A stretch of 64,000 bases of DNA, taken from NCBI RefSeq assembly GCF_009913435.1, contig NZ_CP047895.1, positions 1,496,501-1,560,500 on the forward strand, given 5' to 3'. Origin of the DNA: Sphingomonas changnyeongensis (GTDB lineage: Bacteria > Pseudomonadota > Alphaproteobacteria > Sphingomonadales > Sphingomonadaceae). Of this stretch, positions 30,492 to 40,395 are shown in pieces (position 1 is the stretch's first letter; every line of letters begins with the position of its first letter). Both the position numbers and the translations under genes were made by a program. The notes beneath the pieces are model-generated. The model ran no database searches, was not told where the DNA came from, and worked only from the letters and a program-made list of their open reading frames with translations.

Positions 30492-32198
30492 ATGGCCACG
30501 GCCGCATTCCCCTCGCGCGATGATTTTGCCGCGCTGCTCAACGAAACGCTTGGCGACAATGAAGGCTTTGAGGGCCGCGTCGTCAAGGGCACCGTCACCG
30601 CGATCGAAAACGACATGGCGGTGATCGATGTCGGCCTGAAGTCCGAAGGCCGCGTGCCGCTGCGCGAGTTCGCCGCGCCGGGCCAGAAGGCCGATCTCAA
30701 GGTCGGTGACGAAGTCGAAGTGTTCGTCGACCGCGTCGAGAACATCCATGGCGAAGCGATGCTGTCGCGCGACCGCGCGCGCCGCGAAGCCGCCTGGGAC
30801 AAGCTTGAACATGAATTCGCCGCCGGCAACCGCGTCGACGGCGTGATCTTCGGCCGCGTCAAGGGCGGCTTTACCGTCGATCTCGGCGGCGCCGTGGCCT
30901 TCCTGCCGGGCAGCCAGGTCGATATCCGTCCGGTCCGCGACGTGCAGCCGCTGATGGACATTCCGCAGCCCTTCCAGATCCTGAAGATGGACCGTCGCCG
31001 CGGCAACATCGTCGTGTCGCGCCGCGCCGTGCTCGAGGAAACCCGCGCCGAGCAGCGCACCGGCCTGATCCAGTCGCTGGCCGAAGGCCAGGTGATCGAC
31101 GGCGTCGTCAAGAACATCACCGACTATGGTGCGTTCGTCGACCTGGGCGGCATTGACGGCCTGCTCCACGTCACCGACCTCAGCTACAAGCGGGTCAACC
31201 ACCCGTCGGAAGTGCTGAACATCGGCGACACCGTCCGCGTGCAGATCATCCGCATCAACCGCGAGACGCAGCGCATCTCGCTCGGCATGAAGCAGCTGGA
31301 AAGCGATCCGTGGGAAGGCGCCGCCGCCAAGTATCCGGTGGGCGCGAAGCTGTCGGGCCGCGTGACCAACATCACCGAATATGGTGCGTTCGTCGAACTC
31401 GAAGCGGGCATCGAAGGCCTGGTCCATGTCTCGGAAATGAGCTGGACCAAGAAGAACGTCCATCCGGGCAAGATCGTGTCGACCAGCCAGGAAGTCGATG
31501 TGATGATCCTGGAAGTCGATCAGGACAAGCGCCGCATTTCGCTCGGCCTGAAGCAGGCCCAGGCCAATCCGTGGGAAAAGTTCGCCGAAGAACATCCCGT
31601 CGGCTCGGTGGTCGAGGGCGAAGTCAAGAACGCGACCGAATTCGGCCTGTTCATCGGCCTCGACAACGATGTCGATGGCATGGTCCACATGTCGGACATC
31701 GCCTGGGGCATTTCGGGCGAAGACGCGCTCAACCTGCACCGCAAGGGCGAAATGGTGAAGGCGATCGTTCTCGACGTCGATGTCGAGAAGGAGCGCATCT
31801 CGCTCGGCATGAAGCAGCTTGAGCGTGGCGCTCCGGCGGCTGGCGGCGTGAGCGACGGTTCGCGTCTGCACAAGAACGAGATCGTGACCGTGACCGTGCT
31901 CGAAGTGCGTGACGGCGGCCTCGAAGTGCAGGCCGGCGAAGACGGTGCGACCGGCTTCATCAAGCGTTCGGACCTTGGCCGTGACCGCGACGAGCAGCGC
32001 CCCGAGCGCTTCCAGGTCGGCCAGAAGTTCGACGCGATGGTCACCGGCTTTGATCGTTCGAAGAAGCCGACCTTCTCGGTCAAGGCGATGCAGATTGCCG
32101 AAGAGAAGCAGGCCGTTGCCCAATATGGTTCGTCCGATTCGGGTGCATCGCTCGGCGACATTCTGGGCGAAGCGCTGAAGGCGCGCGAAGGCAAGTAA
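30492..32198 (+). CDS. rpsA: 30S ribosomal protein S1
   Basis: 568 residues with six consecutive S1/OB repeats. The characteristic repeat cores include VDGVVKNITDYGAFVDLGG, SGRVTNITEYGAFVELEAG and VEGEVKNATEFGLFIGLDN, each followed by ISLGMKQ or ISLGLKQ. S1 binds mRNA leaders and delivers them to the 30S subunit. Length agrees with the family. Codon use is strongly biased to C/G-ending codons, as expected for a highly expressed gene. Followed by a strong terminator. Confidence 0.97.
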   Translation: MATAAFPSRDDFAALLNETLGDNEGFEGRVVKGTVTAIENDMAVIDVGLKSEGRVPLREFAAPGQKADLKVGDEVEVFVDRVENIHGEAMLSRDRARREAAWDKLEHEFAAGNRVDGVIFGRVKGGFTVDLGGAVAFLPGSQVDIRPVRDVQPLMDIPQPFQILKMDRRRGNIVVSRRAVLEETRAEQRTGLIQSLAEGQVIDGVVKNITDYGAFVDLGGIDGLLHVTDLSYKRVNHPSEVLNIGDTVRVQIIRINRETQRISLGMKQLESDPWEGAAAKYPVGAKLSGRVTNITEYGAFVELEAGIEGLVHVSEMSWTKKNVHPGKIVSTSQEVDVMILEVDQDKRRISLGLKQAQANPWEKFAEEHPVGSVVEGEVKNATEFGLFIGLDNDVDGMVHMSDIAWGISGEDALNLHRKGEMVKAIVLDVDVEKERISLGMKQLERGAPAAGGVSDGSRLHKNEIVTVTVLEVRDGGLEVQAGEDGATGFIKRSDLGRDRDEQRPERFQVGQKFDAMVTGFDRSKKPTFSVKAMQIAEEKQAVAQYGSSDSGASLGDILGEALKAREGK

Positions 32199-32231
32199 GC
32201 CTTTTCCGCTTTTGGACTGCTAAGTGTTTGA

Positions 32232-32264
32232 TCCGCCGGCCCATTCGGGCCGGCGGACTTTTTT
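32232..32264 (+). terminator. Terminator of rpsA
   Basis: A perfect 11-bp stem TCCGCCGGCCC / GGGCCGGCGGA, loop ATTC, followed by C and six T. Confidence 0.93.
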
Positions 32265-32429
32265 GTGCCTGCCCTCGCGCAGCCGGGGGGGCTTTGATAT
32301 ATCTATCTCCCCGAGTGGCGTAGCGGGCGGGTGTTGACACCGTGATCAGGGGGTCGCGGCGACAATGCACCGGGCGGCGGCCATCCGGCCGTGTCGCATC
32401 ATCGAAGCAAAGCGGGGGATGAAGCGCTT

Positions 32430-32708
32430 ATGATCCGATCCGAGCTGGTGCAGCTGATCGCCAAGGACAATCCGGAGCTGTCGGCGAAGGAAATCGAACG
32501 GATCGTCAGCATCTTTTTCGACGAGATCAGCGACCGTCTGGCCCAGGGCGGCCGTGTCGAGCTGCGCGGCTTCGGCGCCTTTTCCACCCGCGCGCGCGAC
32601 GCCCGTGTCGGCCGCAATCCGCGCACCGGCGATACCGTCGCCGTCGACGCCAAGCGCGTTCCCTATTTCAAGCCCGGCAAGGAAATGCGCCTGCGCCTCA
32701 ACATGTAA
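32430..32708 (+). CDS. ihfB: Integration host factor beta subunit
   Basis: 92 residues starting [18 protein letters not shown]. The HU/IHF signature [19 protein letters not shown], with the arm [20 protein letters not shown] ending FKPGKEMR, is complete, including the intercalating proline after RN. It bends DNA as a heterodimer with IhfA. It follows rpsA as in many proteobacteria. An upstream ATG (32391) is rejected because the family begins at this methionine. Confidence 0.95.
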   Translation: MIRSELVQLIAKDNPELSAKEIERIVSIFFDEISDRLAQGGRVELRGFGAFSTRARDARVGRNPRTGDTVAVDAKRVPYFKPGKEMRLRLNM

Positions 32709-32778
32709 GGCACGGTCGCGGCCGGCCGGCGCACTTGACCGCCGGCCCCGGTCCATCCCACAAGCCGATCGCCGCCGG

Positions 32779-32864
32779 GCGGACGTGGCGAAATCGGTAG
32801 ACGCAGCGGACTTAAAATCCGCTTCTCAACGAGAGTGCGGGTTCAAGTCCCGCCGTCCGCACCA
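32779..32864 (+). tRNA. tRNA-Leu (TAA)
   Basis: Acceptor GCGGACG/CGTCCGC, D-arm with GGTAGAC, anticodon loop CTTAAAA giving TAA, a long variable arm (TTCTCAACGAGAG) typical of leucine tRNA, T-arm GCGGGTTCAAGTCCCGC, encoded CCA. Confidence 0.95.
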
Positions 32865-32942
32865 GTGCGACGCGGCTGGCGTTATCGCAGCCGCCGCATC
32901 GTCCAGCCTTGGCACCCACCCAACCTTGGTGCCCGCCCCGGT

Positions 32943-33407
32943 TCAGCGCCCGCTGCGCAGCGCGTCGGCGGCGTCGCTGGCCAGCCGGTCGGCGCGTTCA
33001 TTGTCGGGGTGGCCGGCATGGCCTTTCACCCAGATCCAGTCGATCCGGTGGGGCGCGGCGGCGTTGACCAGCCTTTGCCACAGATCGGCATTCTTCACCG
33101 GCTTGCGGTCGGCGGTGCGCCAGCCATTGCGCTGCCAGCCGGGCAGCCATTTGGTCAGCCCGTCGAGCACATAGCGGCTGTCGGTCGACAGCCTGACCCG
33201 GCACGGGCGGTTGAGCGCTTCGAGCGCCATGATCGCGGCGGTCATTTCCATGCGGTTGTTGGTCGTCGGCGTCTCGCCGCCCGACATGTCCTTTTCCCGG
33301 TCGCCGAAGCGCAGCACGGCGCCCCAGCCGCCTGGGCCGGGATTGCCCTTGCAGGCCCCGTCGGTTGCGATTTCGACCATGGGCAGGTCGGCACTGGTGT
33401 CGGTCAT
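32943..33407 (-). CDS. rnhA: Ribonuclease HI
   Basis: 154 residues. Catalytic acids are in place: Asp in [17 protein letters not shown], Glu in NNRMEMTAA, Asp in LSTDSRYV, and Asp in NERADRLA, with the His of the flexible loop in KGHAGHPDN. It removes RNA from RNA-DNA hybrids. Its ATG overlaps the repaired thrB stop (ATGA at 33404-33407), so the two are translationally coupled. Confidence 0.96.
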   Translation of the reverse strand: MTDTSADLPMVEIATDGACKGNPGPGGWGAVLRFGDREKDMSGGETPTTNNRMEMTAAIMALEALNRPCRVRLSTDSRYVLDGLTKWLPGWQRNGWRTADRKPVKNADLWQRLVNAAAPHRIDWIWVKGHAGHPDNERADRLASDAADALRSGR

Positions 33408-34341
33408 CGCCGCGCGTAATGGTCGAGCCGGCGCAAAAAGGCGAGGGGTCCTTGCGCGTCACCAGCGCGTCGGCGGGCGTGTTCAGCCAGTCCCACGCCC
33501 GGGTGAGTAGAAAGCGCAGGCACGCCCCGCGCGCCAGCACCGGCAGCGCCGCCTCCTCGCGCGCGGTCAGCCCATGGGCAGCGGCATAGCCGGCGCGCAG
33601 CGCCGCATCGATCGCCGGATCGAACACGGTGCCATCGGCGCTGAAGCACCAGGCGGTCAGCGTCACCGCCAGATCCCAGGCGCGGATTTCGGTACAGGAG
33701 AAATAGAAATCGATGATGCCGGTCACGCGGTCACCCAGCATCAGCACATTGTCGGGAAACAGATCGGCATGGACGACGGCCTGGGGCAGGTCGGTCGGCC
33801 AGTGCGCGTCGAGAAAGGCGAGCTCGTCCGCCACCCGCGCGCCCAGACCGTCGGCGATCGCATCGAGCTGGCAGCCGCAGCGCGCGGCGAGCGCATGCCA
33901 TCCGGCAAGGCCGAGCGTGTTCGGGCGTTCCAGCGCAAAGCCCGCCAGCGCCCGGTGCATATCGCCCAGCGCCGCGCCTGCCGCCCCCGCCTGCGCCGCT
34001 GTCGGCTGCGCCAGCGAGACGCCGGGCAGGAATTCTATCAGGCAGGCCGGGCGGCCGGCGACCGTCTGGATCTGCGTGCCCGCCCGGTCGCGGATCGCGC
34101 GCGGCACCGGGCAGCCGGCGGCGGCGAGATGATCGGTCAGCGCGAGGAAAAAGGGCAGGTCGGCGGCATCGACGCGCTTTTCATACAGCGTCAGGATGAA
34201 GCGCCCCGCCGTCGTTTCGACCAGATAATTGGAGTTTTCCACCCCCTCGGCAATGCCCTTGGCCGAGATCAGCGTGCCGGCGTCATAGCCGGCGAGCAGT
34301 GCCGCCATCGCCTCGGCGGAAACCTGGGTATAGACAGCCAT
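33404..34341 (-). CDS. thrB: Homoserine kinase, with a frameshift near the C-terminus
   Basis: About 312 residues after repair. A choline-kinase-like fold homoserine kinase: [34 protein letters not shown] (catalytic Asp/Asn) and IIDFYFSC. It phosphorylates homoserine in threonine synthesis. The frame breaks in the C run opposite 33445-33448: KDP is followed by SPFCAG instead of [13 protein letters not shown]. One more C restores the family's C-terminus and a stop that overlaps the rnhA start exactly. As given, the frame would run through rnhA. A sequencing error is far likelier than a real mutation. Confidence 0.92.
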
Positions 34342-34465
34342 CGCCGCCGGTCATGCGGCCTTCAAGGCCAAATGAAAAGCCCCGCGCATCGCCGCCGCGC
34401 GCCGCTTGCCCCGGCACGGTGCCATGCTAAGCATTTGACCAGACAATAATCGGGAGGATTGGGCG

Positions 34466-37400
34466 ATGCGGGATAGACTGGGGCGCTGCTGGGCAGAGCC
34501 GGCACTGGGCGCGCTGGCGGTGGCGCTGGCGGCTGCGCCGGCACTGGCCGCGCCGTCGGGCAAGGACGTCAAGTCGGACTTGACGCCTGCCAAGCCCGCC
34601 GACGCCAAGCCTGCCGATGCCAAGCCCGCCGAAGACGCCGGCGATCCCCGCTTCGCCGCGCTGTCGTGGCGCAATATCGGCCCCAATCGCGGCGGCCGCT
34701 CGATCTCGGCGGCGGGCAGCACCGCGCGCCCGAACGAATATTATTTCGCCGCGGTCGGCGGCGGCCTGTGGAAGACCCGTGACGGCGGCACCAGCTGGTC
34801 GAACGTCACCGATGGCAAGATCCCGACCGGGTCGGTGGGCGGCGTCGCGGTGTGCGAGGCCAATCCCGACATCGTCTATCTGACCACCGGCGAAACCCAG
34901 CTGCGCGGCAACATCCTGACCGGCAACGGCGTCTATAAATCGGCCGATGCCGGCAAGAGCTGGACGCATATCGGGCTGGCGGACGTGCAGAATTTCTCGC
35001 GCGTGCGCATCCATCCCAAGGATTGCGACACGGTGTTCGTCGGCGGCTTTGGCCGCTACGGGGTCGAGAATGCCGATCGCGGCGTCTACAAGACCAGCGA
35101 CGGCGGCAAGAGCTGGCGGCGCACACTCTACCGCGATCCGCGCAGCGGTGCGGTCGACATTTCGATCGATCCTGCCAATCCGCGCATCATGTTCGCCGCG
35201 CTGTGGGAGGCTTGGCGCAAGCCCTGGGGGATGAGCTCGGGCGGGCCGGGCAGCGGCCTGTTCCGCAGCGAGGATGGCGGCGAAAGCTGGACCGAGATCA
35301 CCCGCGCCCCCGGCCTGCCGCAGTCGGGCCTGATCGGCAAGATCGGGGTCAGCGTCTCCCCGGTCGATGGCCGCCGCGTCTATGCGATGGTCGAGCATGA
35401 ACAGGGCGGGGTGTTCGTGTCCGACGATGGCGGGCAGAGCTGGGCGCGCACCAATGACAGCCGCGATCTGCGCCAGCGTGCCTTTTACTATACCCGCATC
35501 GTCGCCGATCCGAAGGTGCGCGACCGGGTCTATGTGCTCAACGTCCAGTTCCACCGGTCGGACGATGGCGGCAAGACCTTTGCCAAGAAGATCAAGGTGC
35601 CGCATGGCGACAATCATGATCTGTGGATCGCCGCCGACGACAATCAGCGGATGATCCAGGCCAATGACGGCGGCGCCAATGTCAGCGTCAATGGCGGCGA
35701 CAGCTGGACTGCGCAGACCTATCCGACCGCGCAGATCTATCGCCTCGGGCTCAGCCATCACCAGCCGCCCTTTGCCTGTGGCGGGCAGCAGGACAACAGC
35801 ACCATCTGCGTTCCGGTGCGCGGCTGGCGGCACCGCGATGTGCTGGGCGGCTATGGTTTTGCCGCGGGCGGCGGCGAAAGCGGCTATGTCGCCAATGATC
35901 CGCGCAATCCCGACATTTTCTATGCCGGCAGCTATGGCGGCACGCTCGACCGGTTCGATGCCCGCACCGGGCAGAGCCGGGCGATCAATGTGTGGCCGGA
36001 CAATCCGATGGGCTATTCGGCCGGCGACCTGAAGGAACGGTTCCAATGGACCTTCCCGATCGTGTTCGACCCGCAGGATGCAAAGACGCTCTACGTCACC
36101 TCCCAGCATGTCTGGCGCAGCACCGATGAGGGGCAGAGCTGGCAGAAGATCAGCCCCGATCTGACCCGGGCCGACCCCGCGACGCTCGGCCCTTCGGGCG
36201 GGCCGATCACCCGCGACCAGACGGGCGTTGAAACCTATGCCACCGTCTTCGCGCTTGCCCCGTCGCGGCGCGAGGCGGATGCGATCTGGGCGGCGTCGGA
36301 TGACGGCCTCGTCCATGTCACGCGCGACAATGGCGGCAGCTGGCAGAACATCACGCCGCCGGGGCTGCCGCCGTTCATCAAGTTCACGACCATCGAGGAT
36401 TCGCCGCACCGGCCCGGCACCGCCTATCTGACCGGGCACCGCGTGCTGCTCGACGATCCCGCGCCCTATGTGCTCAAAACCACCGACCATGGCCGCAGCT
36501 GGACCCGCATCGATGCCGGCCTGCCTGCGGACGAAACCGCGCGCAGCATCCGCGAGGATCCGGTGCGCCCGGGGCTGCTCTACCTTGGCTCCGAACGCGG
36601 CGTCTGGGTGTCGTTCAACGACGGCAGGTCGTGGGACAAGCTGCAGCGCAACCTGCCTGCCGTGCAGGTGTCGGACCTGGGGTGGCGGGCGACGATCTGG
36701 TGATCGCCACCCATGGCCGGTCCTTCTGGGTGATGGAGCGTGTGAACGTGCTGCGCCAGCTCGGGGCGAAGGAGACGGCGGCGCGGCTGTTCGCGCCCGC
36801 CACCGCGCTGCGCGGCCTCGATAGCGGGGCGGCGATCGACTATTTCCTGCCCGCAACGCCTACCAGTCTGAAGATCGAGATCCATGACGCGGACGGGCGG
36901 CTGGTGCGCAGCCTTGACGGGGTGAAGCCCGATGCCAAGCCCAAGAGCGAAGGCGGTGACGATGACGAGGATGACGGCCCCAAGGGGCCGCCGCCCCCGA
37001 CGATGAAGCCGGGGCTGAACCGGTTCAGCTGGGACATGCGCCATCCGGGCTTTGTCGATTTCCCGAACATGATCCTGTGGACCAGCCGCAACCGTGGCGG
37101 GCCGCTGGCGCTGCCGGGGCGTTACCGGGTGACGCTGACCGTCGATGGCCGTCAGCAGAGCCAGATGCTCGACATCGGCGTCGATCCGCGCGTCACCGAT
37201 GCCACGCCGGACGCGCTGCGGGAGCGCTTTGCACTGGCCATGCAGGTGCGCGACCGGGTGAGCCAGGCGAACGAGGCGGTGCTCCTGATCCGCGGCATCA
37301 CCGATCAGGCGCGCGCGCGCGCGGCGACGGCCAGCGATCCGGGGCTCAAGGCGTCGCTCGATGGCCTGATCGCCGGGCTGCGCGCGGTCGAGGGGCGGAT

Positions 37401-37680
37401 CTATCAGGTCCGCAACGAAAGCCGGCAGGATCCGCTCAACTTCCCGATCATGCTCAACGATAAGCTGGCGGGGCTGCTGGGGGTGATCGAAAGCGCGGAA
37501 GCGCGCCCGACCGACCAGACGCGTCAGGCCTTTGCCGAGCTGTCCGGTCAGCTTGACCGCGAGCTGGCGGCGATGGCGGCGCTGCTCGACACTGATCTGG
37601 CCCGCATCAACACGGCACTGGGCGCGGCCGGGCTGGCCCCGATCACGCGCACGCCGCAGGTGCCGAAGCCCGCGGCCTAG
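34466..37680 (+). CDS. Large exported BNR/VPS10-type beta-propeller protein, with one frameshift
   Basis: About 1071 residues after repair. Signal peptide up to ALAAP, then a Lys/Pro/Ala linker with repeated KPADA units (about residues 42-56). The body has many BNR/Asp-box-like repeats (WKTRDGGTSWSNV, YKSADAGKSWTHI, YKTSDGGKSWRRT, FRSEDGGESWTEI, FVSDDGGQSWART) forming a sortilin/VPS10-like propeller. The frame breaks at the G run 36679-36682; one more G gives VQVSDLGVAGDDLVIATHGR and continues to a C-terminal helical domain. Such proteins are annotated as glycosyl hydrolase or VPS10-domain proteins without proven activity. Start ATG follows GGGAGG. Confidence 0.8.
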
Positions 37681-37780
37681 AGCGGTTTCCAGTCAGGTGG
37701 ACCCACCTGACGGTTCGGAAAACGCGGCAAACCGACAAATGAGAGCGGTTGATCTGGCGCAGCCAGATCAACCGCTCTCA
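37681..37780. repeat. Palindromic intergenic repeat with a 19-bp perfect hairpin
   Basis: Begins AGAGCGGTTTCC right after the stop codon, with an inner inverted repeat TCAGGTGG/CCACCTGA. It ends in TGAGAGCGGTTGATCTGGC (37740-37758) paired perfectly with 37762-37780 across a 3-base loop. Structure and first bases resemble REP/RIME-like elements of alphaproteobacteria. Confidence 0.75.
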
Positions 37781-37875
37781 GCCGCGCAGGCGGGGAGGCG
37801 GGGATCTGCCCGGTCCTTCCCGCCTGTGGCTGCCGGCATTCGGATCGCGCGGATCGCGGCTGGCGTCGGTTGCGC

Positions 37876-37907
37876 AAAAAAGGGGCGGCCCGTTGCCGGG
37901 CCGCCCC
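37876..37907 (-). terminator. Terminator of rplJL (possibly bidirectional)
   Basis: Perfect 10-bp stem GGGGCGGCCC / GGGCCGCCCC. On the minus strand it is followed by a T run (plus A 37876-37881); on the plus strand by CTCTTTT, so it can also stop the convergent gene. Confidence 0.9.
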
Positions 37908-37939
37908 TCTTTTCGCTCCGGAAAACCGGACGGTCGAAC

Positions 37940-38317
37940 TTACTTGAGTTCGACGGTCGCGCCGGCTTCTTCGAGCTGCTTCTTGATCTTTTCGGCTTCG
38001 TCCTTGTTGACGCCTTCCTTGACGGCCTTCGGCGCGCCTTCGACGAGCGCCTTGGCTTCGGTCAGGCCGAGACCGGTGATCGCGCGGACTTCCTTGATCA
38101 CGTTGATCTTCTTGCCGCCGTCGCTGACGAGAACGACGTCGAAGTCGGTCTTTTCTTCAGCAGCCGGAGCCGCGGCGCCACCGGCGGCCGGAGCCGCAAC
38201 CGCAACCGCCGCAGCGGCCGAGACGCCCCACTTTTCTTCCAGCAGCTTCGAGAGTTCGGCCGCTTCGAGGACGGTGAGCGCCGAGAGCTGTTCGACGATG
38301 GAATTCAGGTCTGCCAT
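37940..38317 (-). CDS. rplL: 50S ribosomal protein L7/L12
   Basis: 125 residues: N-terminal dimerisation helices ([21 protein letters not shown]), Ala-rich hinge ([20 protein letters not shown]), and C-terminal factor-binding domain ([10 protein letters not shown]... [20 protein letters not shown]). It recruits translation GTPases to the ribosome. Separated from rplJ by 24 bases and followed by a terminator instead of rpoBC. Confidence 0.97.
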   Translation of the reverse strand: MADLNSIVEQLSALTVLEAAELSKLLEEKWGVSAAAAVAVAAPAAGGAAAPAAEEKTDFDVVLVSDGGKKINVIKEVRAITGLGLTEAKALVEGAPKAVKEGVNKDEAEKIKKQLEEAGATVELK

Positions 38318-38341
38318 GTGAAATCTCCAATCGGGTAAAGG

Positions 38342-38857
38342 TTATGCGTTTTCCTTGGTCGCATAGGCGTTGAGCACGCGCGCAACCTGCGCGGCGGGCG
38401 CCTGAGCGATCTGGGCCAGCTTCGTTGCCGGCGCCTGGATGAGACCCACGAGCTTCGCCCGCAGTTCGTCCAGCGAGGGCAGCGAGGCCAGGGCCGTAAC
38501 ACCAGCCGGATCCAGGACGGTATCGCCCATTCCCCCGCCGACGATCTCGAGCTTGTCGGTCGTCTTAGCGAACTCGACGGCCACCTTGGCGGCGGCAACC
38601 GGGTCCTGGGAATAAGCAAGGCCGATCGGCCCGGTCAGCATCGACTGGATGCCGACATAGGCCGTGTCCTGGAGCGCGATCTTGGCAAGGCGGTTCTTGG
38701 CCACCTGATAGCTGGCGCCGGCTGCGCGCATCCTGTTGCGAAGTTCGGTCGACTGCTTGACGGTCATGCCCAGATTACGGGTCACGACCACAACGCCGGC
38801 TTCGGCAAAGGTCTGGCTCAGCTCTTCGACCAGCTCGGTTTTTTGAGCTCGATCCAT
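38342..38857 (-). CDS. rplJ: 50S ribosomal protein L10
   Basis: 171 residues starting [20 protein letters not shown], with GAGGAGA upstream. Conserved parts: [20 protein letters not shown] and [13 protein letters not shown]. The C-terminal helix binds L7/L12 dimers. The roughly 280-base leader upstream has room for the L10 autoregulatory structure. The cotranscribed partner rplL follows. Confidence 0.96.
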   Translation of the reverse strand: MDRAQKTELVEELSQTFAEAGVVVVTRNLGMTVKQSTELRNRMRAAGASYQVAKNRLAKIALQDTAYVGIQSMLTGPIGLAYSQDPVAAAKVAVEFAKTTDKLEIVGGGMGDTVLDPAGVTALASLPSLDELRAKLVGLIQAPATKLAQIAQAPAAQVARVLNAYATKENA

Positions 38858-39138
38858 GCCATTCTCCTCAATGGCCCAAAGGCATATGCCCAGGGGCCGC
38901 GTCATCAGTCCGCGATGGGGAATGGGGCGCGCCGGCACTGGCCCGGCCGGAAAAGGCGGAGCGGTGCAGACCCGATGTCTTTCCCCGTCTAGGCTGGAGA
39001 TTAAGGGGCATGCGCCCCACCAGCTGTCTCGGACGGCAATCAGGCAAAACTCTGCCCGATTGAGCGCGGGCCTTTAGCAGATCCTCAGCCGGCGTCAATC
39101 GTCCCGGTCGCAGGCCAGCCCGGAGCGCACCGGCCCTG
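38858..39138 (-). promoter_or_regulatory. rplJ leader region, probable L10 autoregulation site
   Basis: 281 bases without an ORF between the DAO-family gene and rplJ on the minus strand. It contains several inverted G/C segments (for example GGGGCAT...ATGCCCC near 39011-39022). L10 leaders are common before rplJ; this one is inferred from position, not from a confirmed fold. Confidence 0.4.
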
Positions 39139-40283
39139 TCAGACGCAGGCGGTAGCGAGGCGTTCGGGGTGATCGCGGCCGGTGGCGCGCCGGCCTCGGT
39201 CAGCCCTTCGGGCCAGGCGGTGCCGGTGATCAGCGCCGCGCTGATCTGCGCCATGGCGGGCGCGGTCTGCAGGCCATAGCCGCCCTGACCGGCCAGCCAG
39301 AAAAAGCCCGGCGCATCGGTTGCCCAGCCGGCCACCGGCACACGGTCGGCGGTGAAGGTGCGCAGCCCCGCCCATTTGTGGGTGATGCGGCGCACGTCCA
39401 GACGGGTGATCGCCATCACCCGGTCGGCGGCGATCGCCATGTCGATCTCCTCGGGCTGGGCATCGCCCGGCTGGTCGGGATGCTCGTCGACCGGCGAGGC
39501 GAGCAGCCGCCCGCCATCGGGGAGGAAATAGACATGGTCGGTCGCCGTCTTCACGAACGGCCAGGCGCGCACATCCTGTCCGGGGGACGGATCGAAAGCG
39601 ATGACCGTGCGCCTGAGCGGCGACAGGCCGAGCGGTGCGACCCCGGCCAGCGCCGCCAGCCCGTCGGCCCAGGCCCCGGCGGCATTGATCAGCACCGGCG
39701 CGCTGCAGCGCTCGCCGGTGCCCGTCGTCACCTGCCAGTCGGTCCCGGTCCGGGCGATCGCTGCCACGCGTGCCCCGGTCACCACGCTGCCGCCATGTCG
39801 CCTGACTTGGCGGGCATAGCCGGTCAGCATCGCATGCGGGTCGAGCCGCAGCCCTTCATGATGGACAAAGCCATCGGTGATCGCGTCCGGCCCGAAGCGG
39901 AGCACGGGGCACAGCGCCGCCATGCCGGCGTCGTCCAGCCGTTCGACCTGGTCGGTCAGGCCGCGCGTGATCGCCTCCAGCCTGCCCAGCTCGTCGCGCA
40001 TTTCCGGCGTGGCGACGAACAGCGCCGGCGTCACCCGGCACAGCGCGTCGAACCCGTCGGGCGGGTCGAGGAAAAAGGCGCGGCTCCACGCGGTCATCCC
40101 GCGCACCGTCGCCCCGCCGATGCCGTAATGCGAAAATGTCACGCTGCGGCCCGAACTGTGCGTGCCGGTCGCCGCTTCCGCCTCGAGCACGACCGTGCGG
40201 CCATTGGGCGCGAGCGCGGCCGCCGCCGACAGGCCGGCGACACCGCCGCCGATGATCAGGAACTCCGCCGTGCTGCCGTCCAT
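39139..40283 (-). CDS. FAD-dependent oxidoreductase (DAO family), frameshift near the end
   Basis: About 381 residues after repair. Rossmann motif FLIIGGGVAGLSAAAALA, then EAEAATGTHSSGRSVTFSHY, and the C-terminal FAD contact FFWLAGQGGYGLQTAPAMAQ. It resembles glycine oxidase or D-arginine/D-amino-acid dehydrogenase; substrate unknown. The frame breaks in the C run opposite 39166-39169. One more C gives AAITPERLATACV and a stop at 39139-39141. As given, the frame runs through the rplJ leader and into the rplJ start. One more homopolymer case. Confidence 0.85.
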
Positions 40284-40395
40284 ACCGCCTCCATGGTCAG
40301 GCTAGCGGCTCGCGGCACCCGGCGGCAATCGGTTCCCGGGCTTTGCTCCGTTTTTTCCGGGTCGCCGGGTGAGCCCACCCGGCTTGAAAAACGCT

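Noticed and set aside
33404..34341. A homoserine kinase-RNase H fusion or out-of-frame overlap
   Set aside because: The apparent 447-residue frame leaves the family after KDP; one more C restores the kinase end and a stop that overlaps the rnhA start.
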